DNA of 64,000 nucleotides from Xanthomarina sp035306605 (GTDB lineage Bacteria; Bacteroidota; Bacteroidia; Flavobacteriales; Flavobacteriaceae): NCBI GenBank assembly GCA_035306605.1, contig DATGNR010000047.1; one strand, 5' to 3'. How positions within the stretch are numbered: position 1 is the stretch's first letter; each line of letters opens with the position of its first letter. The notes beneath the pieces were generated by a model. The model was not told the DNA's origin. It searched no databases and worked only from the letters and a program-made list of their open reading frames with translations. Positions 8,689 through 16,702 of this stretch are shown here, piece after piece. Position numbers and translations under genes: made by a program.

Positions 8689-9570
8689 CTATTTACCTAC
8701 TTTGAATAAAAACTCTTTTTCTTCTTTAGTTAAACTATCGTAACCACTTTTACTTATTTTATCTAAAATAACATCAATCTTCTTTTGTTTATTTAATTCG
8801 TTAAATTCAGATTTGGAGTAACCACCAAAGTTTTCAGTTTTTTTTCTATAGACAGTTTTTAGCGGCGATTTACCCGACTTTTTAAACATACTCCCCACTC
8901 TATCCATCAACCCTTCGAATCCTTTACCTATATCTGTCCCTTTTTTTAATTGAACCGCATAAAAGTATCCCAACAAAGAGCCACCCAAATGAGCTAGATT
9001 TCCACCAGAATTCATTCCAAAAAGCCCCAAAACATCAATAACAACTATAGCAGCTCCAACGTACCAAAGTTTTAGGTTAAACGTAAAAAACCGAACTTCC
9101 ATATGCGGCATATATGCACATAAAAAAATCAATAACGCCCTAACCCCAGCCGAAGCTCCAACCAATCGAGTATTTCCAGTAAACAAGTTAGGAAATACGT
9201 TATAACCCAACAAAAACAAAAGTCCTCCAGAAATAACACCTAGAAAATAGATATTTAACCCAGTTTTGGGAGAAAATAAATTCATAAACATCCCTCCAAT
9301 AAAATAGAGCCACAACATATTAAATAAAATATGCCAAAAATCATAGTGTGTAAATCCATAAGTAATAATACTCCATGGCTGTAATATGGCATCAAAAAAG
9401 TCGCTAGGCAGTTCTAACCATCCTAAACTTTTATTAATATTAAAAACCACTCTTATAAACAAGCCTACGAAGAAAAGAACGAGGTTAACCCCTATAATTT
9501 TCTCGAACACATTCAGGTTTTGAAGTTTATCTTGTATGTCTTTGTTTAGCGTGGCCATATTTAGTTCCAT
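8689..9570 (-). CDS. Rhomboid family intramembrane protease (second of tandem pair)
   Basis: 293 residues with six hydrophobic helices followed by a cytoplasmic tail of about 80 residues rich in Lys. The nucleophile box reads VGASAGVRALL, with Ala where most rhomboids have Gly (GASG); the catalytic His is in AHLGGSLLGYFYA. The N-terminal YGFTHYDFWHILFNMLWLY is the family HxxxN motif. Two starts are possible: the ATG at 9568-9570, overlapping the upstream rhomboid by 10 bases, or the ATG at 9556-9558 (MATLNKDIQDKL), two bases after the upstream stop. Substrates are unknown. Confidence 0.92.
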   Translation of the reverse strand: MELNMATLNKDIQDKLQNLNVFEKIIGVNLVLFFVGLFIRVVFNINKSLGWLELPSDFFDAILQPWSIITYGFTHYDFWHILFNMLWLYFIGGMFMNLFSPKTGLNIYFLGVISGGLLFLLGYNVFPNLFTGNTRLVGASAGVRALLIFLCAYMPHMEVRFFTFNLKLWYVGAAIVVIDVLGLFGMNSGGNLAHLGGSLLGYFYAVQLKKGTDIGKGFEGLMDRVGSMFKKSGKSPLKTVYRKKTENFGGYSKSEFNELNKQKKIDVILDKISKSGYDSLTKEEKEFLFKVGK

Positions 9571-10337
9571 CTATTTTTATTAAACTGTGTTTTTTTCCAA
9601 TACCACATAATCAAGAACCCTGTTAAAGCCCCTCCAACGTGAGCTATGTAAGCTGTGTTACTAGGACTAAAAAACGATTGACCAGTAACTGCTGAAATTA
9701 AATCTAAGGCTATAATCCCTGGAATAAAGTATTTGGCTTTAATAGGCACTGGTAAGAATATAAGCATAAGTTTAGATTCTGGATATAACATTCCAAAAGC
9801 TACCAAAACCCCCATAATAGCACCGGAAGCACCAACCATGGTACTATTGAACACTCCAACAAAATGCTGTAATTGCTCCTGATTTAAAAATTCGCTCCAT
9901 CGTCTATCATACATGCTATACCCTGATTTTAGGGTTTGAAAGGTCTGCGCTTCATCAAAACCAGATTCGTTTAAAATGGCCAAGCCTGAATAAAATCGGA
10001 AATAATAAAACCCAATCATACAAAGTGCTGCACCTAATCCGGATGAAATATAAAAAAACAAGAATTTCTTAGTTCCAAACTGCTGCTCTACCGCTGTACC
10101 AAACATCCAAAGTGCAAACATGTTAAACAGAAGATGCATAAACCCTCCATGCATAAACATGTGCGTAATAATTTGCCATGGCTGAAAAATTTCATTTTTA
10201 GGAAAATGCAATGCAAACCAATCATAAAACAAGGTATTATCACCAAAAGCCTGTCCTCCAATAGTCAAGGTTCCTATAAACATTATTACGTTTATAATAA
10301 TTAAATGTTTTACGGTATCTGTAATATTATTCATCAT
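9561..10337 (-). CDS. Rhomboid family intramembrane serine protease (first of tandem pair)
   Basis: 258 residues, six helices. HMFMHGGFMHLLFNMFALWMFG is the conserved loop and helix 2, GASGAIMGVLVAFG holds the nucleophile Ser, and YIAHVGGALTGF the catalytic His. An insertion of about 45 residues (around 120-165) lies in the loop before the Ser helix. It cleaves membrane proteins within the bilayer; substrates are unknown. It follows mutL by 12 bases and is followed by a second, diverged rhomboid. Confidence 0.94.
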   Translation of the reverse strand: MMNNITDTVKHLIIINVIMFIGTLTIGGQAFGDNTLFYDWFALHFPKNEIFQPWQIITHMFMHGGFMHLLFNMFALWMFGTAVEQQFGTKKFLFFYISSGLGAALCMIGFYYFRFYSGLAILNESGFDEAQTFQTLKSGYSMYDRRWSEFLNQEQLQHFVGVFNSTMVGASGAIMGVLVAFGMLYPESKLMLIFLPVPIKAKYFIPGIIALDLISAVTGQSFFSPSNTAYIAHVGGALTGFLIMWYWKKTQFNKNRWN

Positions 10338-10349
10338 AAGACTTGGTAC

Positions 10350-12203
10350 TTATATAAATTTTTTATCCAATTCCTCTACACTTAACGTTACGAATGTAGT
10401 TTTATTTGTTGGCGACATATTTGGTTCTTTACAACCGAAAAGACTATTCACCAAATGTTCCTGTTCAAGTACTGAAAGAGATTGCCCTGTTTTTACTGCC
10501 AAGCTTTTTGCCATGGACTTTGCCAACAAATCTGTTGGACTAAAATTACTATCTGGAACTTCGTTTTCAATATCGTTAATTAACTGTTCTAAAATAACAG
10601 AAACCTCACTTTCTGGAACTCGAATTGGAACTCCAGAAATTTCAATACTATCTTTTGAAAGGTCGGAAAACAAAAATCCTGTATATTCTAAATCCTCTTT
10701 TACTTGTTTTAAAATATCAATCTCTTGAGGTGAGAAATGTAATTTAATAGGAAACAATAACTGTTGGCTCATACTTTGTTTCACAGTCATGTTTTTCAGA
10801 AAATCTTCATACAACACTCTTTGATGTGCCCGATATTGATCAATAACTAACATACCAGATTTAATAGTACTAATCACATATTTATTCTGAATTTGAAACG
10901 TGCTTTGTTTCGTTTCAACTTGAGATTGATCTTTAAAAATAGAACCTGTTTGTTCTTCACTTTCAAATTGTATACTAGTAAAATCCTGCTGTGTTTGTGT
11001 GCCTTTGGACTCTAATCCAACATACAAACTATCCCAATTAGAAGGTGTTTGTTTTCTAAAAGCGGTAGTCTGCTTACCAGAAATCTGTTTTTCTTGAAAG
11101 GGATTAAAACTTCTATCGACTTCAATTTTTGGAGTGCTCGGATTTTGAATATCCTTGTAATTGTAAGGTGTGTCTAAATTAGCATCTCTATCAAAATCTA
11201 AAACAGGTGCAATATTAAATTGTCCTAAACTATGTTTAACTGAGGCCCTTAAAATAGCATAAAGCGTATGCTCATCGTCAAACTTAATTTCTGTTTTAGT
11301 TGGGTGAATGTTTATATCAATGGTTTCAGGGTTAACTGTTAGATTTAAAAAATAGCTAGCATGTGTACTATCTTTTAAAAGCCCTTCGAAAGCCGAAGAA
11401 ATGGCGTGGTTTAAATAAGCACTTTTTATAAATCTGTCGTTTACAAAAAAGAATTGTTCTCCTCTGGTTTTTTTTGCATATTCTGGTTTACCGACGAAAC
11501 CAGAGATTTTAACTACTTCAGTCTCTTCATTAACTGGCACTAATTTCTCATTAGTTTTAGGACCAAAAATATTAACTATACGTTGTCTGTAATTACTTTC
11601 CGGAAGATTAAAAACCTCACTCCCATTATGATACATGACAAACTGAACATTTGGATGCGCTAAAGCCACTCTATGAAATTCGTCAATAATATGACGAGTT
11701 TCAACTTGATTAGATTTTAAGAAGTTACGTCTAGCAGGAATATTAAAAAATAAATTTTTAACTGCAATTGAAGTTCCTTTAGGCGTAACAACAGCCTCTT
11801 GTGAAACTACTTCACTTCCTTCTATAACTAATTGTGTTCCTACCTCATCCTCCTCTTGTTTAGACCGAAGTTCTACATGAGCAATAGCTGCAATACTTGC
11901 TAAGGCTTCACCTCGAAACCCCTTAGTATTTAATTGAAATAAATCCTCTGCAGAACGTATTTTTGAAGTAGCATGGCGTTCAAAACTTAATCTTGCATCG
12001 GTAACACTCATTCCTGAACCATTATCGATAACCTGAACTAAGGTTTTGCCTGCATCTTTAATTAAAAGTTTTATTATAGTTGCCTTAGCATCTAAGGCGT
12101 TTTCCATGAGCTCCTTAACGACAGAAGCAGGACGTTGAACAACTTCTCCTGCTGCAATCTGATTCGCCACATGGTCTGGTAATAACTGAATAATATCTGA
12201 CAT
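10350..12203 (-). CDS. mutL: DNA mismatch repair protein MutL lacking endonuclease motifs
   Basis: 617 residues. The GHKL ATPase half is intact: ELMENALDA (about 31-39), DNGSGM (60-65) and KGFRGEALASI (94-104). MutL couples MutS mismatch recognition to strand incision. The C-terminal dimerisation domain is present, but the endonuclease motif DQHAx2Ex4E reads DQYRAHQRVLYE (455-466), the ACHxAxK box reads MAKSLAVK, and the CPHGRP box is replaced by MSPTNKT. Thus the nicking and zinc sites look lost. It heads a run mutL-rhomboid-rhomboid-phosphatase and follows a small membrane protein by 8 bases. Confidence 0.97.
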   Translation of the reverse strand: MSDIIQLLPDHVANQIAAGEVVQRPASVVKELMENALDAKATIIKLLIKDAGKTLVQVIDNGSGMSVTDARLSFERHATSKIRSAEDLFQLNTKGFRGEALASIAAIAHVELRSKQEEDEVGTQLVIEGSEVVSQEAVVTPKGTSIAVKNLFFNIPARRNFLKSNQVETRHIIDEFHRVALAHPNVQFVMYHNGSEVFNLPESNYRQRIVNIFGPKTNEKLVPVNEETEVVKISGFVGKPEYAKKTRGEQFFFVNDRFIKSAYLNHAISSAFEGLLKDSTHASYFLNLTVNPETIDINIHPTKTEIKFDDEHTLYAILRASVKHSLGQFNIAPVLDFDRDANLDTPYNYKDIQNPSTPKIEVDRSFNPFQEKQISGKQTTAFRKQTPSNWDSLYVGLESKGTQTQQDFTSIQFESEEQTGSIFKDQSQVETKQSTFQIQNKYVISTIKSGMLVIDQYRAHQRVLYEDFLKNMTVKQSMSQQLLFPIKLHFSPQEIDILKQVKEDLEYTGFLFSDLSKDSIEISGVPIRVPESEVSVILEQLINDIENEVPDSNFSPTDLLAKSMAKSLAVKTGQSLSVLEQEHLVNSLFGCKEPNMSPTNKTTFVTLSVEELDKKFI

Positions 12204-12211
12204 GAGCGTAT

Positions 12212-12487
12212 TTAAAAGAAAATGGATAAATCGAATTCAATAATTAAAAGGAAAATCAAAATTAAAATTCCAATTATTATTAAAACTCTCTTATTTGCTG
12301 TATTGTTTTGATTGTACTTATAGTCTTCTAGTGCAGAAACAAGTTTATTTTTTAAACCTTTATTGTTTCCTACTGTACTTCTAAAGTCGTCGAACTTGTG
12401 TTTTATTTCAAATGGACTGCCTTCACCTTTATAATGTCTAGGTGTATAACTATACTTTTTGTTTTTTCTTGTTTTAAAAATCCCCAT
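12212..12487 (-). CDS. Small basic membrane protein, unknown function
   Basis: 91 residues: a basic, aromatic N-terminal part (MGIFKTRKNKKYSYTPRHY), a charged middle and one strongly hydrophobic helix at about 70-90 (IIIGILILIFLLIIEF) at the C-terminus, which gives a tail-anchored layout. Similar short proteins occur next to mutL in related genomes, but no function is known to me. It lies 8 bases after the other small membrane protein and 8 bases before mutL, so it is transcribed with both. Confidence 0.8.
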   Translation of the reverse strand: MGIFKTRKNKKYSYTPRHYKGEGSPFEIKHKFDDFRSTVGNNKGLKNKLVSALEDYKYNQNNTANKRVLIIIGILILIFLLIIEFDLSIFF

Positions 12488-12495
12488 AATATCAT

Positions 12496-12708
12496 CTATT
12501 CATAACCGCTTAAATAATACCAAAGCACTAAAATAGCTATCAAAAACAAGACCATATACCAAGGTGAAGTTAAAATGCTACTTTTACGCTTTCTACCTTG
12601 TTTTAACTCATGCCATTTTGACTGAATATCCTTTTCCTTATTTTCGGTGGTTTCAATTGGATATTTAGGCTTGAAATTAAATTGTCTATTCTTTTTGAAT
12701 GATGCCAC
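12496..12708 (-). CDS. Small tail-anchored protein, unknown function (GTG start)
   Basis: 70 residues from the GTG at 12706-12708 (MASFKKNRQFNFKPKYPIE). A basic soluble part of about 45 residues is followed by one hydrophobic helix (WYMVLFLIAILVLWYYL) at the C-terminus. A longer frame back to ATG at 12777 exists, but it would start upstream of an exact -7 promoter element at 12732-12739 and its added residues look random, so I prefer the GTG. No family is recognised. Same layout as its downstream neighbour. Confidence 0.65.
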   Translation of the reverse strand: MASFKKNRQFNFKPKYPIETTENKEKDIQSKWHELKQGRKRKSSILTSPWYMVLFLIAILVLWYYLSGYE

Positions 12709-12731
12709 AACTACTATACTTTGATATCTTT

Positions 12732-12739
12732 CAAAAATA
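12732..12739 (-). promoter_or_regulatory. -7 element for the small-protein/mutL/rhomboid operon
   Basis: TATTTTTG on the minus strand, exact TAnnTTTG, 23 bases before the GTG at 12708. It supports the shorter reading of that gene. The -33 region is not clear. Confidence 0.5.
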
Positions 12740-12946
12740 CTTAAAAAACAAAGAAAAACAGGCTTTTGAAATGCCAAAAATTGTTAACATCCGTAATGCT
12801 TTCTATAAAAATAATCCGATTTCATCTAAGGTAATTTTTATCCATAAAGAAATCTATCGCTCTATAGATGGCGAGTTTTATTTTCAAAAATTAAGAATAT
12901 GATAGCTAGCAACTTGCAAACCTACAAGAAGCTTAATAATAAAGGC

Positions 12947-13429
12947 TTAAAGTTTATTTAATACCGCCATTTTTATGGCAGCAATAGCAGCTTCTGTTCC
13001 TTTATTACCATGCTTTCCACCAGAACGATCGATAGCTTGCTGCAAATTATTATCGGTTAACACACAAAAAATAACAGGAATATCGTGAAGTATATTCAAA
13101 TCTTTAATTCCTTGTGAAACTGCTTCGCACACGAAATCGAAATGTTTAGTTTCTCCTTGAATCACACTTCCAATGGCAATAACAGCATCAACGCCTTTTT
13201 CTTGCATTTTTTTAGAGCCAAAAATAAGCTCGTAACTACCTGGAACATTCCAACGGATAATGTTTTCAGGTAAAACATCATTGTCTATTAAAGCGCTATA
13301 AGCACCTTTATACAAACCTTCAGTAATAGTGTCGTTCCATTCTGAAACAACAATCCCAAACCGAAAATTCTTCGCGCTTGGGATTGTAGCTTTATCGTAT
13401 TCCGATAAATTTTTATTTTCTGTTGCCAT
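12947..13429 (-). CDS. ribH: 6,7-Dimethyl-8-ribityllumazine synthase
   Basis: 160 residues from the ATG at 13427-13429 (MATENKNLSEYDK); a longer frame to 13525 runs through the 3' end of the upstream gene and is rejected. The enzyme joins ribitylaminouracil and dihydroxybutanone phosphate in riboflavin synthesis, usually as a 60-subunit cage. Diagnostic segments: FGIVVSEWND, VPGSYELIFGSKKM, GSVIQGETKHFDFV (phosphate loop with catalytic His) and PVIFCVLTDNNLQQAIDRSGG. It lies 25 bases after the TPR gene and is cotranscribed with it; the remaining riboflavin genes are elsewhere. Confidence 0.96.
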   Translation of the reverse strand: MATENKNLSEYDKATIPSAKNFRFGIVVSEWNDTITEGLYKGAYSALIDNDVLPENIIRWNVPGSYELIFGSKKMQEKGVDAVIAIGSVIQGETKHFDFVCEAVSQGIKDLNILHDIPVIFCVLTDNNLQQAIDRSGGKHGNKGTEAAIAAIKMAVLNKL

Positions 13430-13454
13430 GTGTTTTTCCGAGAAATCGGGAAAT

Positions 13455-14225
13455 TTATTTGTTAGCCAAGGCTTGCGCTTTACCAATAAACACATCAATG
13501 TTTTCAGCTTCGGTAGAAGACGCATAATTTTCTTTAATATCGTTGAAGTAAGTTAAAGCTTTATCGGCTTTCCCTAAATCCATAGCTACAACACCTGCTT
13601 TAAATAAGTATAATGGTGTAGTAAAACTATTAGATCTTAATTTAGCTGCTTGCTCATAATAATCTAAGGCATCTTCTTGTTGGTTTAACTGTACAAAAGC
13701 ATCACCAATACTTCCTTTAGCCATTGGAGCTAAAACTAAATCTTTACTAGAAAAATCGTTTAAGTACGTTACTGCATTTTTGTAATCCTTCAAGTTTAAA
13801 TAAGCCATTCCAGCATAATAATTAGCTAAATTAGCAGCAGAAGTCCCACTGTACTCTGAAGCAATATCAAGCATCCCTAATTTCCCTTCACCTCCATTTA
13901 AGGCTAAAGTGTATAGAGAGTCCTTTTGCACTCCTGTTACTGCTTGGTTGAAGTATTTTTGAGCTTGGAACATTTCGTTCATCGCTTCGTTTTGTTTTGG
14001 TTTTGCTACAAATTCGTTATAACCTAAATAACCTAACACCACAGCGGCTACTACACCAATAATAATGAAAATGTATTTTTGGTTTGAAATAACCCAATCT
14101 TCTGCTTTGGAAGCAGACTCATCTAAGGTGTTAAAAACTTCAGCAGTTGTTGAATTGTCAACAATCTCATGCTCTTTCTCTTCTTTCGTAGCTGGTTTGT
14201 AACCTCTTTTCTTGTAAGTTGCCAT
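13455..14225 (-). CDS. TPR-containing membrane protein (YfgM-like)
   Basis: 256 residues: a charged cytoplasmic N-terminus, one transmembrane helix at about 48-66 (YIFIIIGVVAAVVLGYLGYN), then tetratricopeptide repeats (ANLANYYAGMAYLNLKDYKNA, KGSIGDAFVQLNQQEDALDYYEQAAKL, PLYLFKAGVVAMDLGKADKALTYFNDI). The layout is that of YfgM/ancillary Sec translocon proteins, so a role in chaperoning exported proteins is possible. Typical of the region just upstream of ribH in Flavobacteriaceae. Divergent from recF. Confidence 0.87.
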   Translation of the reverse strand: MATYKKRGYKPATKEEKEHEIVDNSTTAEVFNTLDESASKAEDWVISNQKYIFIIIGVVAAVVLGYLGYNEFVAKPKQNEAMNEMFQAQKYFNQAVTGVQKDSLYTLALNGGEGKLGMLDIASEYSGTSAANLANYYAGMAYLNLKDYKNAVTYLNDFSSKDLVLAPMAKGSIGDAFVQLNQQEDALDYYEQAAKLRSNSFTTPLYLFKAGVVAMDLGKADKALTYFNDIKENYASSTEAENIDVFIGKAQALANK

Positions 14226-14246
14226 ATTTTTTTAATTAATGCGTGG

Positions 14247-14254
14247 CAAAAATA
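14247..14254 (-). promoter_or_regulatory. -7 element for the TPR-ribH operon
   Basis: TATTTTTG on the minus strand, exact TAnnTTTG; a T-rich -33 candidate (TTTT) lies 18 bases further upstream. The transcription start would be about 15 bases before the ATG. Confidence 0.55.
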
Positions 14255-14355
14255 TGATTTTTCTTCATATTTAAAAGCCTATTATTTGTTATTTTTCAAT
14301 ATTTTGCGCAACATATACATTTAATAATTTAAAACAGTATTTAAGCACCTTTTTT

Positions 14356-15435
14356 ATGATTCTAAAATCACTTTCATTACTAAATTATAAAAATTTTGAA
14401 AGTCAGTCTTTTGAGTTCAATCACAAGATCAATTGTTTTGTTGGAAACAACGGTGTTGGAAAAACTAACATCCTAGATTCCATTTACCATTTATCTTTTG
14501 GAAAAAGTTATTTTAACCCAATTTCTTCACAAAACATTAAACATGATGAAAGTTTTTTTGTGATTAATGGCGACTATGAAAAAGCCGGTAAAACCGAAAA
14601 AATTGTAGTCAGCTTAAAAAAAGGACAAAAAAAAGTTATTAAACGCAACGGAAAAAATTACGATAGATTTAGTGACCATATTGGATTTTTGCCTCTAGTA
14701 ATTATTTCGCCTGCAGACCGAGATTTAATTATTGAAGGCAGTACGACGAGAAGAAAATTTATAGATGGTGTAATCTCGCAAAGTGACAAACTTTATTTAG
14801 ACACTTTAATTAACTACAACAAGATTCTCGTTCAAAGAAATTCGCTTTTAAAATACTTTGCACTAAACAACACATTCAATGCCGATACTTTAGATATTTA
14901 CAACAAGCAACTGGATAATTACGGTCAAATTATTTTTGAAAAAAGACAAGCATTCCTAAAAACTTTCATTCCTATTTTTAAAGATCGTTACAAGGCTATA
15001 AGCAATGGAAATGAGGATGTTAATTTAATTTACACTAGCGATTTAACAGAAGGAAAACTTGAAGACCTATTAAAGAAATCCATAAACAAAGATAAAGCAT
15101 TGCACTACACAAGCGTTGGAACACATAAAGACGATTTGGTTTTTGAAATAGAACAACACCCTATAAAAAAGTTCGGAAGTCAAGGACAGCAAAAATCATT
15201 TTTAATTGCATTAAAACTAGCTCAATTCGACTTTATAAAAGCCCAGTGTGGCGACAACCCAATTTTGTTACTAGATGATATTTTTGATAAACTAGATGAA
15301 AACCGAGTTTCGCAAATAATTAAATTGGTAGACGACGAAAATTTTGGCCAGCTGTTTATAAGTGACACTCATGCTGATAGAACTGAAAAAGCTATAAAAC
15401 AAGTGCATCAGGCTTATGAAATTTTCAAACTTTAA
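14356..15435 (+). CDS. recF: DNA replication and repair protein RecF
   Basis: 359 residues. SMC-like ATPase that helps load RecA at gapped DNA. The Walker A GNNGVGKT is at 30-37, the signature SQGQQKS at about 275-281 and Walker B ILLLDDIFDKLD at about 303-314. Length is normal. It starts a plus-strand run with a lipoprotein and a DUF721 protein, and is divergent from the TPR-ribH operon. Confidence 0.97.
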   Translation: MILKSLSLLNYKNFESQSFEFNHKINCFVGNNGVGKTNILDSIYHLSFGKSYFNPISSQNIKHDESFFVINGDYEKAGKTEKIVVSLKKGQKKVIKRNGKNYDRFSDHIGFLPLVIISPADRDLIIEGSTTRRKFIDGVISQSDKLYLDTLINYNKILVQRNSLLKYFALNNTFNADTLDIYNKQLDNYGQIIFEKRQAFLKTFIPIFKDRYKAISNGNEDVNLIYTSDLTEGKLEDLLKKSINKDKALHYTSVGTHKDDLVFEIEQHPIKKFGSQGQQKSFLIALKLAQFDFIKAQCGDNPILLLDDIFDKLDENRVSQIIKLVDDENFGQLFISDTHADRTEKAIKQVHQAYEIFKL

Positions 15436-15469
15436 ATTAAAAAGAAGTATTAAATAAAACTAGAACACC

Positions 15470-15895
15470 ATGAATTTTAAATATTACATTCTAATCTTTT
15501 GTTTGCTAATACTAAGTAGCTGTTCCAATAATCCTGAAACCTATATTAACCATCTAGAAGGCTATTGGGAAATTGAAGAAGTTCAATTACCGGATGGCAG
15601 CAAGAAAAAATATAATTACAACGACACTGTAGATTATATTGAAGTTTCGGACAGCTTGGTTGGATTCAGAATAAAACTAAAACCTGCTTTCGATGGCACG
15701 TACGAGACATCAAACGATACTGAAAAATTTTCTATTAAAATTGAAAATGACAGTTTAAACCTATATTACGAAACACCTTTCGACTCTTGGAAAGAAACTG
15801 TTTTATTTGCAAATAATGAGCAGCTAAAAGTTACAAACAAAAATAAAGCCGTATTTTTATATAAGAAATTCACTCCAATTGACGTCACAAAATAA
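15470..15895 (+). CDS. Lipocalin-like lipoprotein, unknown function
   Basis: 141 residues. Lipoprotein signal with lipobox LSSC (Cys18), then a beta-rich domain (HLEGYWEIEEVQLPDG... SFKIKIENDSLNLYYETPFDSWKETVLF) resembling the small lipocalin-like domains common in Bacteroidota. Ligand and role unknown. It sits between recF (34 bases) and the DUF721 gene (12 bases) and is probably in the same transcript. Confidence 0.8.
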   Translation: MNFKYYILIFCLLILSSCSNNPETYINHLEGYWEIEEVQLPDGSKKKYNYNDTVDYIEVSDSLVGFRIKLKPAFDGTYETSNDTEKFSIKIENDSLNLYYETPFDSWKETVLFANNEQLKVTNKNKAVFLYKKFTPIDVTK

Positions 15896-15907
15896 CCCCC
15901 TCAAATT

Positions 15908-16204
15908 ATGGCAAAACGAAACAACGAACATATAAGCATTGCAGATGCTCTTAAAGAATTTGTAGAAACCAACAAACTTGAATACGGTTTAGATGTAGTT
16001 AATGTACAAGACACCTGGAGAGATATGATGGGAAATGGCGTAAATAATTACACAACTGATATTCAATTAAAAAACGACACACTATTTGTACAACTAAGTT
16101 CTAGTGTATTAAGAGAGGAACTTAGTTATGGGAAAGAAAAAATTATTTCTATGTTAAATGAAGCTCTTGGTAAAAATGTGATAAAGAAATTGGTGTTACG
16201 ATAA
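15908..16204 (+). CDS. DUF721 (DciA-like) protein
   Basis: 98 residues with the DUF721 pattern: a helical start (SIADALKEFVETNKLEYGL), the W-containing helix VQDTWRDMMG, then a KH-like strand-helix part ending in VQLSSSVLREELSYGKEKIISMLNEALGKNVIKKLVLR. Members of this family (DciA) load or operate the replicative helicase DnaB in bacteria without DnaC/DnaI. Its place after recF fits a replication role; that it acts as helicase operator here is inference. Confidence 0.85.
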   Translation: MAKRNNEHISIADALKEFVETNKLEYGLDVVNVQDTWRDMMGNGVNNYTTDIQLKNDTLFVQLSSSVLREELSYGKEKIISMLNEALGKNVIKKLVLR

Positions 16205-16237
16205 ATAACTAAGATTAAATTACCTGATTTAAATTCC

Positions 16238-16253
16238 TGGCACGCTGTTTGCA
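16238..16253 (+). promoter_or_regulatory. Sigma-54 (-24/-12) promoter of the cold-shock gene
   Basis: TGGCACGCTGTTTGCA matches the full consensus TGGCACR-N4-TTGCW, with GG at 16239-16240 and GC at 16251-16252. The predicted start is near 16264, leaving a leader of about 23 bases before the ATG at 16287. No activator site was recognised upstream in the short gap after the DUF721 gene. Confidence 0.75.
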
Positions 16254-16286
16254 CTATAATTAATAATTAATTTAATAAAATTTATA

Positions 16287-16478
16287 ATGAGTAAAGGAAC
16301 AGTAAAATTTTTCAATGATGCCAAAGGATTTGGTTTCATCATAGAAGAAGGTTCAAACCAAGAACATTTTGTACACATTTCAGGATTAATTGACGAAGTT
16401 CGTGAAAACGATGACGTTGAATTCGAATTGACAGAAGGTAAAAAAGGATTAAACGCAATAAACGTAAGAGTTTTATAA
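16287..16478 (+). CDS. Cold-shock domain protein (CspA family)
   Basis: 63 residues, a single cold-shock domain. RNA-binding motifs RNP1 (KGFGFI, about 13-18) and RNP2 (HFVHIS, about 27-32) are present; GTVKFFNDAKGFGFI is the family hallmark. It binds single-stranded RNA or DNA and melts mRNA structure. It is a single-gene unit bounded by a sigma-54-type promoter and a strong terminator, which is unusual control for this family. Confidence 0.96.
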   Translation: MSKGTVKFFNDAKGFGFIIEEGSNQEHFVHISGLIDEVRENDDVEFELTEGKKGLNAINVRVL

Positions 16479-16502
16479 TATATACGATTATCTTTTTAGA
16501 AC

Positions 16503-16533
16503 AAAACCCACAGCAGAAGCTGTGGGTTTTTTG
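16503..16533 (+). terminator. Strong terminator of the cold-shock gene
   Basis: AAAACCCACAGC (16503-16514) pairs perfectly with GCTGTGGGTTTT (16519-16530) around AGAA; the T run continues to 16532. Confidence 0.9.
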
Positions 16534-16641
16534 TTTTATATATGGTTTACTACCTGATCATTACTTATAAGACTTATAACAAATTAAATGAGAAGTTGAT
16601 TGGTGTTCAGATTTTTTATTCAGACAAGCTCTATAAAACAC

Positions 16642-16673
16642 AAAAAAGCCTGAAAAACTACTTTTCCAGGCTT
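16642..16673 (-). terminator. Terminator of ndk
   Basis: A 12-base stem (16646-16657 with 16662-16673, one G-T wobble) around the loop CTAC; on the minus strand it is followed by a T run (16642-16647). Confidence 0.85.
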
Positions 16674-16702
16674 AATTTAAACTTTTCTAAAGTTTGATTT
16701 AT

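Noticed and set aside
10781..10800. GTTTCAC inside mutL as a parS half-site
   Set aside because: Not palindromic and inside a coding region; no full parS was found near parAB or elsewhere in the window.
12699..12902. 67-codon plus-strand frame between ribH and the small tail-anchored gene
   Set aside because: No family, no convincing start, overlaps the promoter of the minus-strand operon; best read as a shadow.
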